Shown here one piece after another: positions 17,400-25,350 of a stretch of DNA of 64,000 nucleotides. Each line of letters begins with the position of its first letter. Within the stretch, counting starts at the first letter, position 1. Position numbers and translations under genes: made by a program. The DNA lies in the NCBI RefSeq assembly GCF_014879975.1, contig NZ_CP062501.1, positions 744,001 through 808,000 of the forward strand, written 5' to 3'. Below the pieces are notes generated by a model. The model ran no database searches. It had not been told where the DNA came from and saw only the letters and a program-made list of their open reading frames with translations. The DNA comes from Vibrio bathopelagicus (GTDB lineage: Bacteria; Pseudomonadota; Gammaproteobacteria; Enterobacterales; Vibrionaceae).

Positions 17400-18278
17400 T
17401 TAAAAATCAAACAAGTAATCGCTGATCTGATCCGCTAACCAATTCATACCTGGGTGTTCCGCCATACCTGCCGCGGTAAACATACAGTAGTCTTCTTGAG
17501 TCAAGCCATAAGTGTGCTTGATCACCGCCAGTTCCTGTTCACGTAATAAATGGCGTATCAATGGCTCAGGCATTACGCCCCATGCATCTTCTCGTAGAAT
17601 CGTATCCAACATAAAGTCGAAGCTAGAGAAGCCTATGTATCGGCGAGAGAAGGGCTCAAGCTCAGGGTTATCTTTTTCATTAAGATAAACCATCGTCGCT
17701 TGCATCGAATTTCTTAGTACTTCATCCGACACTCTTCGCATCGCACTTAAATCATGTCCTTTCTTACATACCGACATCATTCGGATCTTGCCGAGTGGGT
17801 TGTAGATAATTCTTGGGTCGTCTACACGCTCGTAATCGACACCAAATGCAAAATCAACTTGCTGGGTTTCGACAAGATTAGCCAAGTCGCCGCTAGAAGC
17901 GAGAACGAAATTGAAAGAAGTGGAAGGGTATTTGTTGTTTAGGGCGTGCGATAAACTTTGCCACATTTCATCGGGTAGGGAGTCATCGCGTGCGATCCAA
18001 ATTTCGGCGTTGAATTCACCCGAAACATGTAAGCAGGTTTGCTTAATGCGTGCAGCTGTCACTAACATGCCTTCGCAATCTTTGTAGATAGCTTTGCCTG
18101 CTTCAGAAAGCTCAACGTGGTTGCCACTGCGAACAAACAGTTCGACGTCTAACTCTTTTTCCAAGGCTTTGATCGACATGCTCAGTTTGGTTCGGTTGCA
18201 TTCTAGCTGTCGAGCAGCCTCAGAGACTGATCCTAAATCAGCAACTGAACAAAAGGCTTGGACTTGAGAAAGGTTCAT
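17400..18278 (-). CDS. LysR-family transcriptional regulator
   Basis: The 292-residue protein has the LysR winged helix-turn-helix at residues 1-60 (AFCSVADLGSVSEAARQLEC, then KLSMSIKALEKELDVELF). A periplasmic-binding-protein-like effector domain follows (about 88-290). It is divergent from the methyltransferase gene, with a symmetrical site between them, so that gene is the obvious candidate target. The ligand is unknown. The start MNLSQVQAFCSV is the standard LysR N-terminus. Confidence 0.92.
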   Translation of the reverse strand: MNLSQVQAFCSVADLGSVSEAARQLECNRTKLSMSIKALEKELDVELFVRSGNHVELSEAGKAIYKDCEGMLVTAARIKQTCLHVSGEFNAEIWIARDDSLPDEMWQSLSHALNNKYPSTSFNFVLASSGDLANLVETQQVDFAFGVDYERVDDPRIIYNPLGKIRMMSVCKKGHDLSAMRRVSDEVLRNSMQATMVYLNEKDNPELEPFSRRYIGFSSFDFMLDTILREDAWGVMPEPLIRHLLREQELAVIKHTYGLTQEDYCMFTAAGMAEHPGMNWLADQISDYLFDF

Positions 18279-18329
18279 TTCATTTCCATATTGAGCGGGT
18301 GGCAGTGCATATTATCTGAATATTGTGCT

Positions 18330-18348
18330 GACTATCTTAGAAATAGTC
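18330..18348. promoter_or_regulatory. Candidate LysR operator in divergent promoter
   Basis: GACTAT (18330-18335) and ATAGTC (18343-18348) are inverted repeats spaced by 7 bp. The site is 52 bp before the LysR gene and about 90 bp before the methyltransferase gene. Size and position fit a LysR-type recognition site; assignment is inference. Confidence 0.5.
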
Positions 18349-18439
18349 CATCTTTGCATGATAACTCTATGACGAATTGACTAATTTGGTTTATTCTGGG
18401 GGCGTTCCGAACCTACAAGAAGTAAAGATGGAGGCCATG

Positions 18440-19039
18440 ATGGCGAAACAATGGGACGAGTACGCACTGGATTGGGATAAAGATCCCGCTACTGCTGTAT
18501 TCGCACAGTCCGCATTTGACCAGTTAACGCAGCTCGTTGATTTGAACGGAACCCGTGTCCTTGATTTTGGTTGTGGTACAGGATTACTCAGCCAGAAAAT
18601 ATCTCCTTTTGCAAAAGAGATCATCGCTCTCGATATCTCAGAAAGGATGATTGAAGAGTTAGATAAAAAAGAGCTGTCTAATGTAGAGCCTGTCGTTGAT
18701 ATCTTATCGCGCGGACTTGCAGCCCAACACCCAGCATTCAGAAACCAGTTTGACCTAGTGGTAGCTTCTTCGGTGTGTGGTTTTATCCCGAACCTACAAG
18801 ACACAGTCAGTCTGATTTACACGCTGCTTGAAAATGACGGCACGTTTGTACACTGGGATTGGTACTTGGAAAGTGACAGTGAAGACTACGGTGTTAGCCA
18901 ACAGCGCTCAGAGAATGTATTGAGTGCAGCCGGCTTTGCAGTAGTTGAAGTCTCCACACCGTTCTCGATTGACACTCCACAAGGTACTTTGAAGGTATTG
19001 ATGGGTGTAGGTCGCAAACAAGTGGTTCCTCATCTATAG
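18440..19039 (+). CDS. Class I SAM-dependent methyltransferase
   Basis: The 199-residue cytosolic protein carries the SAM-binding motif I VLDFGCGTGLL (near residue 40), an acidic residue after strand 2 (IIALDISERM) and motif IV-like DLVVASSVCGFIPN. It is a Methyltransf_11/25-type small-molecule methyltransferase; the substrate cannot be told. The start 18440 is set by GGAGG at 18430-18434; upstream in-frame ATGs at 18428 and 18437 are worse spaced. It is divergent from the LysR gene and ends at its own terminator. Confidence 0.85.
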   Translation: MAKQWDEYALDWDKDPATAVFAQSAFDQLTQLVDLNGTRVLDFGCGTGLLSQKISPFAKEIIALDISERMIEELDKKELSNVEPVVDILSRGLAAQHPAFRNQFDLVVASSVCGFIPNLQDTVSLIYTLLENDGTFVHWDWYLESDSEDYGVSQQRSENVLSAAGFAVVEVSTPFSIDTPQGTLKVLMGVGRKQVVPHL

Positions 19040-19103
19040 CTCTTTTGTCTGTAGTTGACGTATCTATAGTTGCTCATATAACTGTACTCACGCTTAATTG
19101 ACT

Positions 19104-19149
19104 AAACCCACATCAACGATCTTTTGATTCGTTATGTGGGTTTTCTATT
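19104..19149 (+). terminator. Terminator of the methyltransferase gene
   Basis: AAACCCACAT (19104-19113) pairs with ATGTGGGTTT (19134-19143). An inner AACGA/TCGTT stem extends it, and a T-rich tract follows. Confidence 0.88.
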
Positions 19150-19172
19150 TTTACGCGCTTGTGTTTCAAACA

Positions 19173-19220
19173 AAATAGCTAAATAGCTAAATAGCTAAAT
19201 AGCTAAATAGCTAAATAGCT
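19173..19220. repeat. Tandem octamer repeat, six copies
   Basis: Six perfect head-to-tail copies of AAATAGCT run from 19173 to 19220, followed by a degenerate AAAGCT. The tract lies between the methyltransferase terminator and yjjI, about 194 bp before the yjjI start. Perfect short tandem repeats can change copy number by slippage. Confidence 0.95.
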
Positions 19221-19413
19221 AAAGCTACTTTCTAATATTGTCTGATTACTCGTCCTATCTTGCTACACCCTAACCTCATAATTGATAAACCGACAGCTGC
19301 CAGTTTCTCTGTGGTTGTTTCCATTTTGGAAATATACTCTTGCATACATTTCATTAGTGGAAATGTAAGTATGAGATATAAAATAAGCCCATAAAAATAT
19401 TAAGGGTTTAATC

Positions 19414-20979
19414 ATGAGCCACCAATCTGCGTCATCTACTTCTTCACCATTTTCACTGCAACAACAACGCTTTAGCAATATCATTTCAGATGCCAACCTG
19501 TCCCCAAAACAGAAGTCGAGCTATCTTGCCTTAGAAGCTGAAGCTAGCCTGCCGTATATGCCGGTAAGCAATGAAGTAGAGCAAGCCTTACAACAAGGTG
19601 TGCTGTGTGACATGTTTGAAGGGCACGCTCCATTTAAGCCGCGCTATGTGCTTCCTGATTATTCTAAATACTTACATCAAGGCTCAAAGTATTTAGAGCT
19701 TAGCGCGGCAACTAATTTCGACGAAGCATTGAACATGCTCACCATCCTTTATCATCACGTTCCATCGGTGACTTCAATTCCGGTTTACTTAGGTCAGTTG
19801 GACGATGTGTTGATGCCTTTTGTTGGCGATTTGACGGATGAGCAGGTATATCAAAAGCTGAAGCTGTTCTGGATCATGCTGGATCGCACACTACCAGATG
19901 CATTTATGCACGTGAATATTGGGCCAAGTGACAATATTGTATGCCGCACCATTTTACGTGTGGATGCTGAATTGAAGCAGATCGCGCCTAACTTAACTTT
20001 TATGTATGACCCTGCCGTCACGCCTGATGATCTGCTTCGTCATGCGGCGAGCAACATTTGTGAATGCAGCAAGCCGCATATTGCCAATTATCCTGCACAC
20101 GCCGCTGCGTACGGTGATAAGCGTTTTGGCATTGTGAGTTGCTACAACTCTTTGCCTCTGGCGGGTGGTTCAAACACGCTAGTACGTATGAACCTGAAGC
20201 AAGTGGCTCTGAAATCTGAGGATAGCGTAGACTTCTTACAGCAAGTATTGCCTAACTACAGCAGTATCATGGTTGAGTTAATGAACGCGCGCAGCCGTTT
20301 CTTACATGAAGAATCAAACTTTTTCGAGGGTTTCTTAACCAAAGAATGCCTGATTGAAGAGGACCGTTTTGCGCCAATGTTTGGCATTTACGGCATGGCT
20401 GAAGCGGTCAACATCTTAATGGAGAAAGAAGGCAAAGCAGGGCGCTATGGTCACGATGAACAAGCCAACCAACTTGGACATCGTATCTCTGAAAATCTGG
20501 CAGAGATCGTTGAAAGCTCTGAAGTGAAGTATGGACTAGAAGGTAAAGCCTTGTTGCACGCTCAAGGTGGTATTAGCTTAGACGAAGATGTGACACCTGG
20601 TGTGCGTATTCCTTATGGAACAGAACCTGATCCAGTTTCTTATGTACGTGCGACGGCTGGTCACCATAAGTTCTACACCTCAGGCATCAGTGACATTCTG
20701 ACGATCGACGAAACGGTGAAATCAAACCCAGAAGCGATGTTTAACTTGTGCAAAGGGGCGCTCCAAGCGGGTTACCGTGAGTTTACTGCCAACGTTGCAT
20801 CGAACGACTTAGTCCGTGTGACTGGCTACATGATTAAGCTGTCTGATATTGCGAAATACGACGAGCAAGGTTCACGCACCAATACCACTTTCCTTGGTGC
20901 TGAAGCTGCAAAAAATACTGGTATCCTAGAGCGTAAGCCACGTGTGGCAAGCTTAGAGATGTCACCGACATACGAATAG
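19414..20979 (+). CDS. yjjI: YjjI-type glycyl radical enzyme (DUF3029)
   Basis: This 521-residue protein matches E. coli YjjI (about 516 residues), a glycyl radical enzyme family without an assigned reaction. Near the C-terminus VRVTGYM is the glycyl radical loop, with Gly471 as the radical residue. IVSCYNSLPLAGGS contains Cys243, the likely thiyl residue on the tip of the barrel finger. Such enzymes work only without oxygen and need a radical SAM activase, here encoded 58 bp downstream (yjjW). The start ATG follows AAGGGTTTAATC. The gene is not nrdD, although length and finger loop look alike. Confidence 0.88.
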   Translation: MSHQSASSTSSPFSLQQQRFSNIISDANLSPKQKSSYLALEAEASLPYMPVSNEVEQALQQGVLCDMFEGHAPFKPRYVLPDYSKYLHQGSKYLELSAATNFDEALNMLTILYHHVPSVTSIPVYLGQLDDVLMPFVGDLTDEQVYQKLKLFWIMLDRTLPDAFMHVNIGPSDNIVCRTILRVDAELKQIAPNLTFMYDPAVTPDDLLRHAASNICECSKPHIANYPAHAAAYGDKRFGIVSCYNSLPLAGGSNTLVRMNLKQVALKSEDSVDFLQQVLPNYSSIMVELMNARSRFLHEESNFFEGFLTKECLIEEDRFAPMFGIYGMAEAVNILMEKEGKAGRYGHDEQANQLGHRISENLAEIVESSEVKYGLEGKALLHAQGGISLDEDVTPGVRIPYGTEPDPVSYVRATAGHHKFYTSGISDILTIDETVKSNPEAMFNLCKGALQAGYREFTANVASNDLVRVTGYMIKLSDIAKYDEQGSRTNTTFLGAEAAKNTGILERKPRVASLEMSPTYE

Positions 20980-21037
20980 ATTTAACGTGCGTGTGTTATG
21001 TGTGTGTGATGCGTTTCGAATGCGAACAATGTGAATT

Positions 21038-21952
21038 ATGAAAATTTCTGATCTAACAACTCAAATGGCTAGGGTTAAAAATAATAAGACAGAAAAACAA
21101 GCGAAGGTCAGCCGTGTGCTGACCTTTTCTTGTGTTGATGGACCCGGAAATCGCTTGGTACTGTTCCTACAGGGCTGCAATTTCGATTGCATCACTTGTC
21201 ATAACCCACACACAATCAACCACTGCAACCATTGTGGAGATTGCGTTAGTGGCTGCCCGAGCAGTGCTCTAAGTCTTGTTGAAGGCAAAGTGAAGTGGGA
21301 TCCGGTAGCTTGTACCAACTGCGATCAGTGCATCGATACCTGTGATCATAAGTCGAGCCCTAAAATCACCACGATGACGGTCTCAGAGGTGCTTGAACTT
21401 GTCAGGCATAATCAATTTTTCCTGAGTGGTATTACCGTTTCGGGTGGCGAAGCGACGATGCAATTGCCGTTTATCATCGAACTATTTCAAGCGATCAAAA
21501 GCGATCCGCAATTGGGTCATCTCACGTGCTTTATTGATAGTAATGGCTCACTGTCGCAACAAGGGTGGAATAAGGTGTTGCCTTACCTTGATGGTGCAAT
21601 GATCGACCTAAAATCATGGCAATCTGAAACGCATCAATGGCTAGTGGGTAGAGGGAACCATCGAGTGTTTGAAACCATCAACTACTTAGCAGATAAAGGA
21701 AAGTTACATGAAGTCCGGTTGCTGCATATCCCTAATAAAAGTGACCTCGATATCGAGGTAGAGCAGGTCGGTTACTACTTGAAGGGCTTGCCAAGTGATG
21801 TTCGAATTCGGCTGAATGCGTTTCAACATCATGGAGTAATTGGTGAAGCTTTGGAGTGGCCTAAATGTACAGAACAACAGATGCAGAGTTTTCATGACAA
21901 GCTCTACTTAATTGTTCAAAGGCCAATGCAAACACCTGAGGTATATAGTTAG
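21038..21952 (+). CDS. yjjW: YjjW-type glycyl radical enzyme activase (radical SAM)
   Basis: The 304-residue protein has the radical SAM cluster motif GCNFDCITCHNP (CxxxCxxC, near residues 47-55). It is followed by two ferredoxin-like 4Fe-4S motifs (HCNHCGDCVSGCP and CTNCDQCIDTCDH, residues 65-107). This is the layout of pyruvate formate-lyase-activating-type enzymes with a ferredoxin insert. It should make the glycyl radical on YjjI. SGGEATMQ (near 147) is the GGE SAM-binding motif. The ribosome site before ATG 21038 is weak. It is convergent with a LysR gene. Confidence 0.9.
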   Translation: MKISDLTTQMARVKNNKTEKQAKVSRVLTFSCVDGPGNRLVLFLQGCNFDCITCHNPHTINHCNHCGDCVSGCPSSALSLVEGKVKWDPVACTNCDQCIDTCDHKSSPKITTMTVSEVLELVRHNQFFLSGITVSGGEATMQLPFIIELFQAIKSDPQLGHLTCFIDSNGSLSQQGWNKVLPYLDGAMIDLKSWQSETHQWLVGRGNHRVFETINYLADKGKLHEVRLLHIPNKSDLDIEVEQVGYYLKGLPSDVRIRLNAFQHHGVIGEALEWPKCTEQQMQSFHDKLYLIVQRPMQTPEVYS

Positions 21953-22001
21953 TCTCTTATAAAAACCTGGCAGTTTATAAAAAGCTATTTTCTTGCAAAA
22001 C

Positions 22002-22913
22002 CTAAGCTTCTAAGAACAAATCACACAACCATTTGATCGCTTGGTCATTCATGTTTGGCTTGTTCCACACTAAGCTATACGCCACTTTACCGTAATCAAA
22101 AGGGAGCGGCTTACTTACCAAGCCTTGTGCTTGTTTGGCATGCCCAGTCCATTGTTTAGAGCAAGTGAAGAGGAACGGTGTGTGGTGACACAGCACCGCC
22201 GCTGCGCCAAAATCCGCTACCGATATCGCCATATCTCTCGGCTTGTGACATTGCACTAAGTTTTGCTCAAAGTAAGGCTTAGACAGCTCGTTATCTAAGA
22301 TCCCAATGTGTTTGTAATCTAAATAGCCTTCAACCGTTAGCTCTTGCTGAGCGAGAGGGTGGTGAGCGCCCATCAAACAAACCATTTCATCAGGAAGAAT
22401 CGTTTCCCACACCAACTCTTTATTATCCGTTGGTGGTTGGGATATATCATGGGGCAACAAGATCAAATTGACCTTACCACTGAGCAAAGCATCGAATCCA
22501 AGCTCCTGTTTTGAATAGATATTAAGTTTGGCTTTTGGTGCAAGTTCAGTGGTGATTTTGCTGATCTTCGAGGCAAACACTTCGAAGGTACTTTCACGCA
22601 TCGAAAGTGAAAAGCTGCCTTGATACTCTTGAGGAGTAAAACTTTTTTGGTGAAGTAGCCCGTTCATGCTGGAAAGAATCGCGTGAACGGTGGGAGCTAT
22701 TTTCAGGGCAAAGGGAGTCGGGATCAGCTTGGTGCCGTCTCGATAGAAAAGCTCGTCGTTGAGAATGTCACGTAGCTGAGACAATGTCTTACTCACACTC
22801 GAAGGGCTGACAAAGAGTTGCTCTGAGGTTTGAGTGACGCTGTGGGTGTTTAGCATAATATGAAGCGCAGTGAGGTGTTTAAGGCTCACTCGCGATAAAT
22901 GTAAGTAATCCAT
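22002..22913 (-). CDS. LysR-family regulator, YidZ-like
   Basis: The 303-residue protein has the LysR helix-turn-helix (HSVTQTSEQLFVSPSSVSKTLSQL, residues 23-46 in this frame) and an effector domain. Its C-terminus (SLVWNKPNMNDQAIKWLCDL) resembles E. coli YidZ and the NodD-like branch. A TTG at 22928 also opens the frame, but ATG 22913, with a GAGTGAG site before it, is preferred. It lies 53 bp downstream of the HMG-CoA reductase gene on the same strand and convergent with yjjW, so it may be co-transcribed with the reductase. The target is unknown. Confidence 0.85.
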   Translation of the reverse strand: MDYLHLSRVSLKHLTALHIMLNTHSVTQTSEQLFVSPSSVSKTLSQLRDILNDELFYRDGTKLIPTPFALKIAPTVHAILSSMNGLLHQKSFTPQEYQGSFSLSMRESTFEVFASKISKITTELAPKAKLNIYSKQELGFDALLSGKVNLILLPHDISQPPTDNKELVWETILPDEMVCLMGAHHPLAQQELTVEGYLDYKHIGILDNELSKPYFEQNLVQCHKPRDMAISVADFGAAAVLCHHTPFLFTCSKQWTGHAKQAQGLVSKPLPFDYGKVAYSLVWNKPNMNDQAIKWLCDLFLEA

Positions 22914-22966
22914 ACACAACTCACTCAATGCGTGACAACGGTCGGTTTAAGGCTTTATAACAGAAA

Positions 22967-24226
22967 CTAGCGCGCTAACTTGTGATGAGCTCGCGAAAAG
23001 TGACCCGCACAGAATGCGCCTACAATGGATAACTCACCCGCCAAACATAGTGCAGCACAGACTTCAGCGAGGGCTTGTGATTTGCCGTTGCCATGCAGCT
23101 CTAGTAAATCGAGACAGGCTTTTTGACTTGGTAGGCTTGTACCGCCACCGACTGTCCCTAACATCAAGTTAGGCAGCGTCACGCTCGCGTATAAACCACC
23201 TTCTTTGTTGAGCTCCATACGAGTCATACCAATCGCTGACTCAGCAACACACGCTGCGTCTTGGCCGCAAGCGATATAGAGTGCAGCCAGTGCATTGGCA
23301 TAATGGGCATTGATACCAATCGTACCGCTTAGCGCGCCACCGACTGTAGTCATTTGTCCGAACTGCACCATCTTCTCTGGTGTGGTATGGAGGTACTTAG
23401 CGACAAGTTCAGCAGAGATATTAACCTCGGCTGTGACCTTTTTGCCACGAACGCTGCGCAAGGTTTGAGTATTGGCTTTTTTGTCGCCCGATAAGTTGCC
23501 ATCAAGAAAGGCGTGATCGGGTTTAACTGGTGTATGTTCAATGATGTACTCAAATACCGCGTTGGTTGCGATAGTCACCATATTCTGGCCAGAGGCATCT
23601 CCGGTTAGAAATTCAAACACCAAGTAAACATGGTTGCCTTCGATGTTGATGTTGATGTCGGTAAGCTTGCCGTGTGATGTTGTTGATTCCGCCAAGATCT
23701 TGAACTGGTCATATTGAGTCACAGCCCAAGCCACAAACTGTCCGGCTTCAACTAACCCTTGGAATGCGAAACCAGGCGTACGTGTTACACCTTCATTGAG
23801 CAACATAGCACTTGCGCCACCACAAGCCGTAATCAGCTTTGAACCACGGTTATAAGACGCGACAAGCGCCGCTTCTGTCGTTGCGAGTGGTACGAGGTAA
23901 TCACCCGTAGCAAATAAGCCATTGACTCTTAAAGGACCAGATATGCCGACAGGGACTTTAACCGTGCCAATAAAGTGCTCAATGTTTTTCTCATACGCTT
24001 GGACCTGGCTTTGTGTATGAGGGTCGAGCAGTTCTTGCTGTGAATCTGCATTATCGAGAGCTGTCCAACGACGTGTGAGATCCTTTTCTGTCAGGTAGGG
24101 GCTAGGAGTCAGCTTATTTACTGGCTTTTCAAAATGAGGCTGGAGCTTCTTTTCTAATTCGTCTGCGGAGATGTCGCCTCCTAAAATAGAAACATAGTCA
24201 CGGCGATGCAGATTTAGTTTTGGCAT
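22967..24226 (-). CDS. Class I hydroxymethylglutaryl-CoA reductase
   Basis: The 419-residue enzyme reduces HMG-CoA to mevalonate with NAD(P)H. Catalytic residues expected of class I enzymes are visible: Glu118 (TTEAAL), Lys249 (LSGDKK), Asp323 (GQDAAC) and His409 (AGHF). GTVKVPVG near 87, GDASGQNM near 209 and GTVGGGT near 357 are the family motifs. It lacks the membrane domain of eukaryotic forms. Class I (eukaryote/archaeon-like) reductase is known in Vibrio second chromosomes. I chose ATG 24226 (MPKLNLHRRD); the frame also opens with a TTG at 24256. Neither start has a good ribosome site. No other mevalonate-pathway gene is in the window. Confidence 0.93.
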   Translation of the reverse strand: MPKLNLHRRDYVSILGGDISADELEKKLQPHFEKPVNKLTPSPYLTEKDLTRRWTALDNADSQQELLDPHTQSQVQAYEKNIEHFIGTVKVPVGISGPLRVNGLFATGDYLVPLATTEAALVASYNRGSKLITACGGASAMLLNEGVTRTPGFAFQGLVEAGQFVAWAVTQYDQFKILAESTTSHGKLTDININIEGNHVYLVFEFLTGDASGQNMVTIATNAVFEYIIEHTPVKPDHAFLDGNLSGDKKANTQTLRSVRGKKVTAEVNISAELVAKYLHTTPEKMVQFGQMTTVGGALSGTIGINAHYANALAALYIACGQDAACVAESAIGMTRMELNKEGGLYASVTLPNLMLGTVGGGTSLPSQKACLDLLELHGNGKSQALAEVCAALCLAGELSIVGAFCAGHFSRAHHKLAR

Positions 24227-24412
24227 AAATAGTACGAAGTAAAGTTTGTGCTGCAAGAATAGTTTGCGCTGATTCTACCGAGTAATAAACCAGAAACAAG
24301 CGTCAGATATAATGAGTTACAGTTTGTGTGCTTATAGAGTCAAAAAGCATCAAAAGTGGTTGAATCAAACGGATTCAGGACATAGGAAACAAGCACTAAG
24401 TGTGAGTATAGA

Positions 24413-24733
24413 TCAGATATGGATGTCGAGAAGACTGCCGATGGCTTCGTTTTGACGATCAACGACACTCGCGCCAACGCGGTTGTAACTTGCGCTTTGT
24501 GTCAGTTTAATCACGGAATCTGTTGAGGATGAAACAGGTTCGGGTTCTTTGTCTTTTAAAGAAAGAGATTTTTCAGGTTCGATTTGGTTGAAGCTAAGAT
24601 CGCTAGATTGGGATAAGTCATTTGATTCGGGAGTGTGCTGAGTGGATTGGTTCAGTTCAATTGCCGCTTCTTCAGCCATATTGGTTGACTGCTGAATAAT
24701 GGCATAACCTGATTGAATCCCTGAAATCGACAT
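24413..24733 (-). CDS. Hypothetical protein, 106 residues
   Basis: The protein starts MSISGIQSGYAIIQQSTNMA, similar in style to the N-terminal helix of flagellar axial proteins and of many small Vibrio/Shewanella proteins that mimic it. The middle (residues 28-75) is Ser/Glu/Pro-rich and probably disordered, and a short amphipathic helix closes the chain. The ribosome site AAAGG lies before ATG. There is no signal peptide. Function is unknown; a flagellar role is only a resemblance. Confidence 0.6.
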   Translation of the reverse strand: MSISGIQSGYAIIQQSTNMAEEAAIELNQSTQHTPESNDLSQSSDLSFNQIEPEKSLSLKDKEPEPVSSSTDSVIKLTQSASYNRVGASVVDRQNEAIGSLLDIHI

Positions 24734-24854
24734 GTCAGAACCTTTAATTGACGTATGGAATGAGTCTAGGTTGACGATATTTTGAGCGCAATGGTGAACT
24801 GGTGTAATTTACGGTGAAACTGTGAACTTAAGCTAAAATAGTGATCGCTGTCTA

Positions 24855-25016
24855 CTAATTAAACAGGTCGTTTAGAGCGTTTAACTCTTCGTCTGTAAGA
24901 AGAGCTGGCTTATCTGTTTCAAGGTTTCCGTCGATTTCACCTTGAAGTGCCTTCAATTGTTGAGGGCTAAGAAGCTGTATTTGCTCCTTAAATGCTTCAA
25001 ATTGCTGTGTATTCAT
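24855..25016 (-). CDS. 53-residue acidic helical protein
   Basis: A minus-strand frame with ribosome site AAGGT before ATG 25016 encodes MNTQQFEAFKEQIQLLSPQQ followed by more charged, leucine-rich sequence ending NALNDLFN. Two amphipathic helices are likely, and there is no membrane span. The SPQQLKALQGEI stretch looks like the N-terminal helices of some transposase or small regulatory proteins, too weakly for a call. It is 121 bp upstream of the 106-residue gene on the same strand. Confidence 0.5.
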   Translation of the reverse strand: MNTQQFEAFKEQIQLLSPQQLKALQGEIDGNLETDKPALLTDEELNALNDLFN

Positions 25017-25350
25017 AATGTGACCTTAGTTCAAATACATATGCTCTATTGAGCATAGACTAACGATGCAAGAAATCAAACCACATTAAGTGAAAATTAA
25101 AAGAAGTTTGAGGGCTCTTGAAACTAAGGAAACTATAAATTGCTCTGGTTGTTTTTTGTCCGAGAATTGTCAGGCAAAGTTAACGCTTGGTTAATCAAAG
25201 TCAGGAAATTCCTACAAAGTAAAAATGCCCTGATCCCTTACCTGACGGGGCGTGCAGTTAGTTTACTATCCCTACTTATAGGTATTGGTATAATAAACCA
25301 TACATACACCTATTGATCATTATGTATTCAAATTATGTATCTTTCTGTTT
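25017..25350. other. Intergenic region without a gene
   Basis: About 334 bp downstream of yccS and upstream of the 53-residue gene. An imperfect inverted repeat (TAGGTATTGGT to ACACCTA, about 25279-25312) is present but has no T-run that would make it a convincing terminator. Confidence 0.4.

Noticed and set aside
19414..21952. Anaerobic ribonucleotide reductase nrdD-nrdG
   Set aside because: The enzyme lacks the C-terminal zinc-cysteine motif of NrdD and matches YjjI; the activase has two ferredoxin motifs like YjjW, not the small NrdG.
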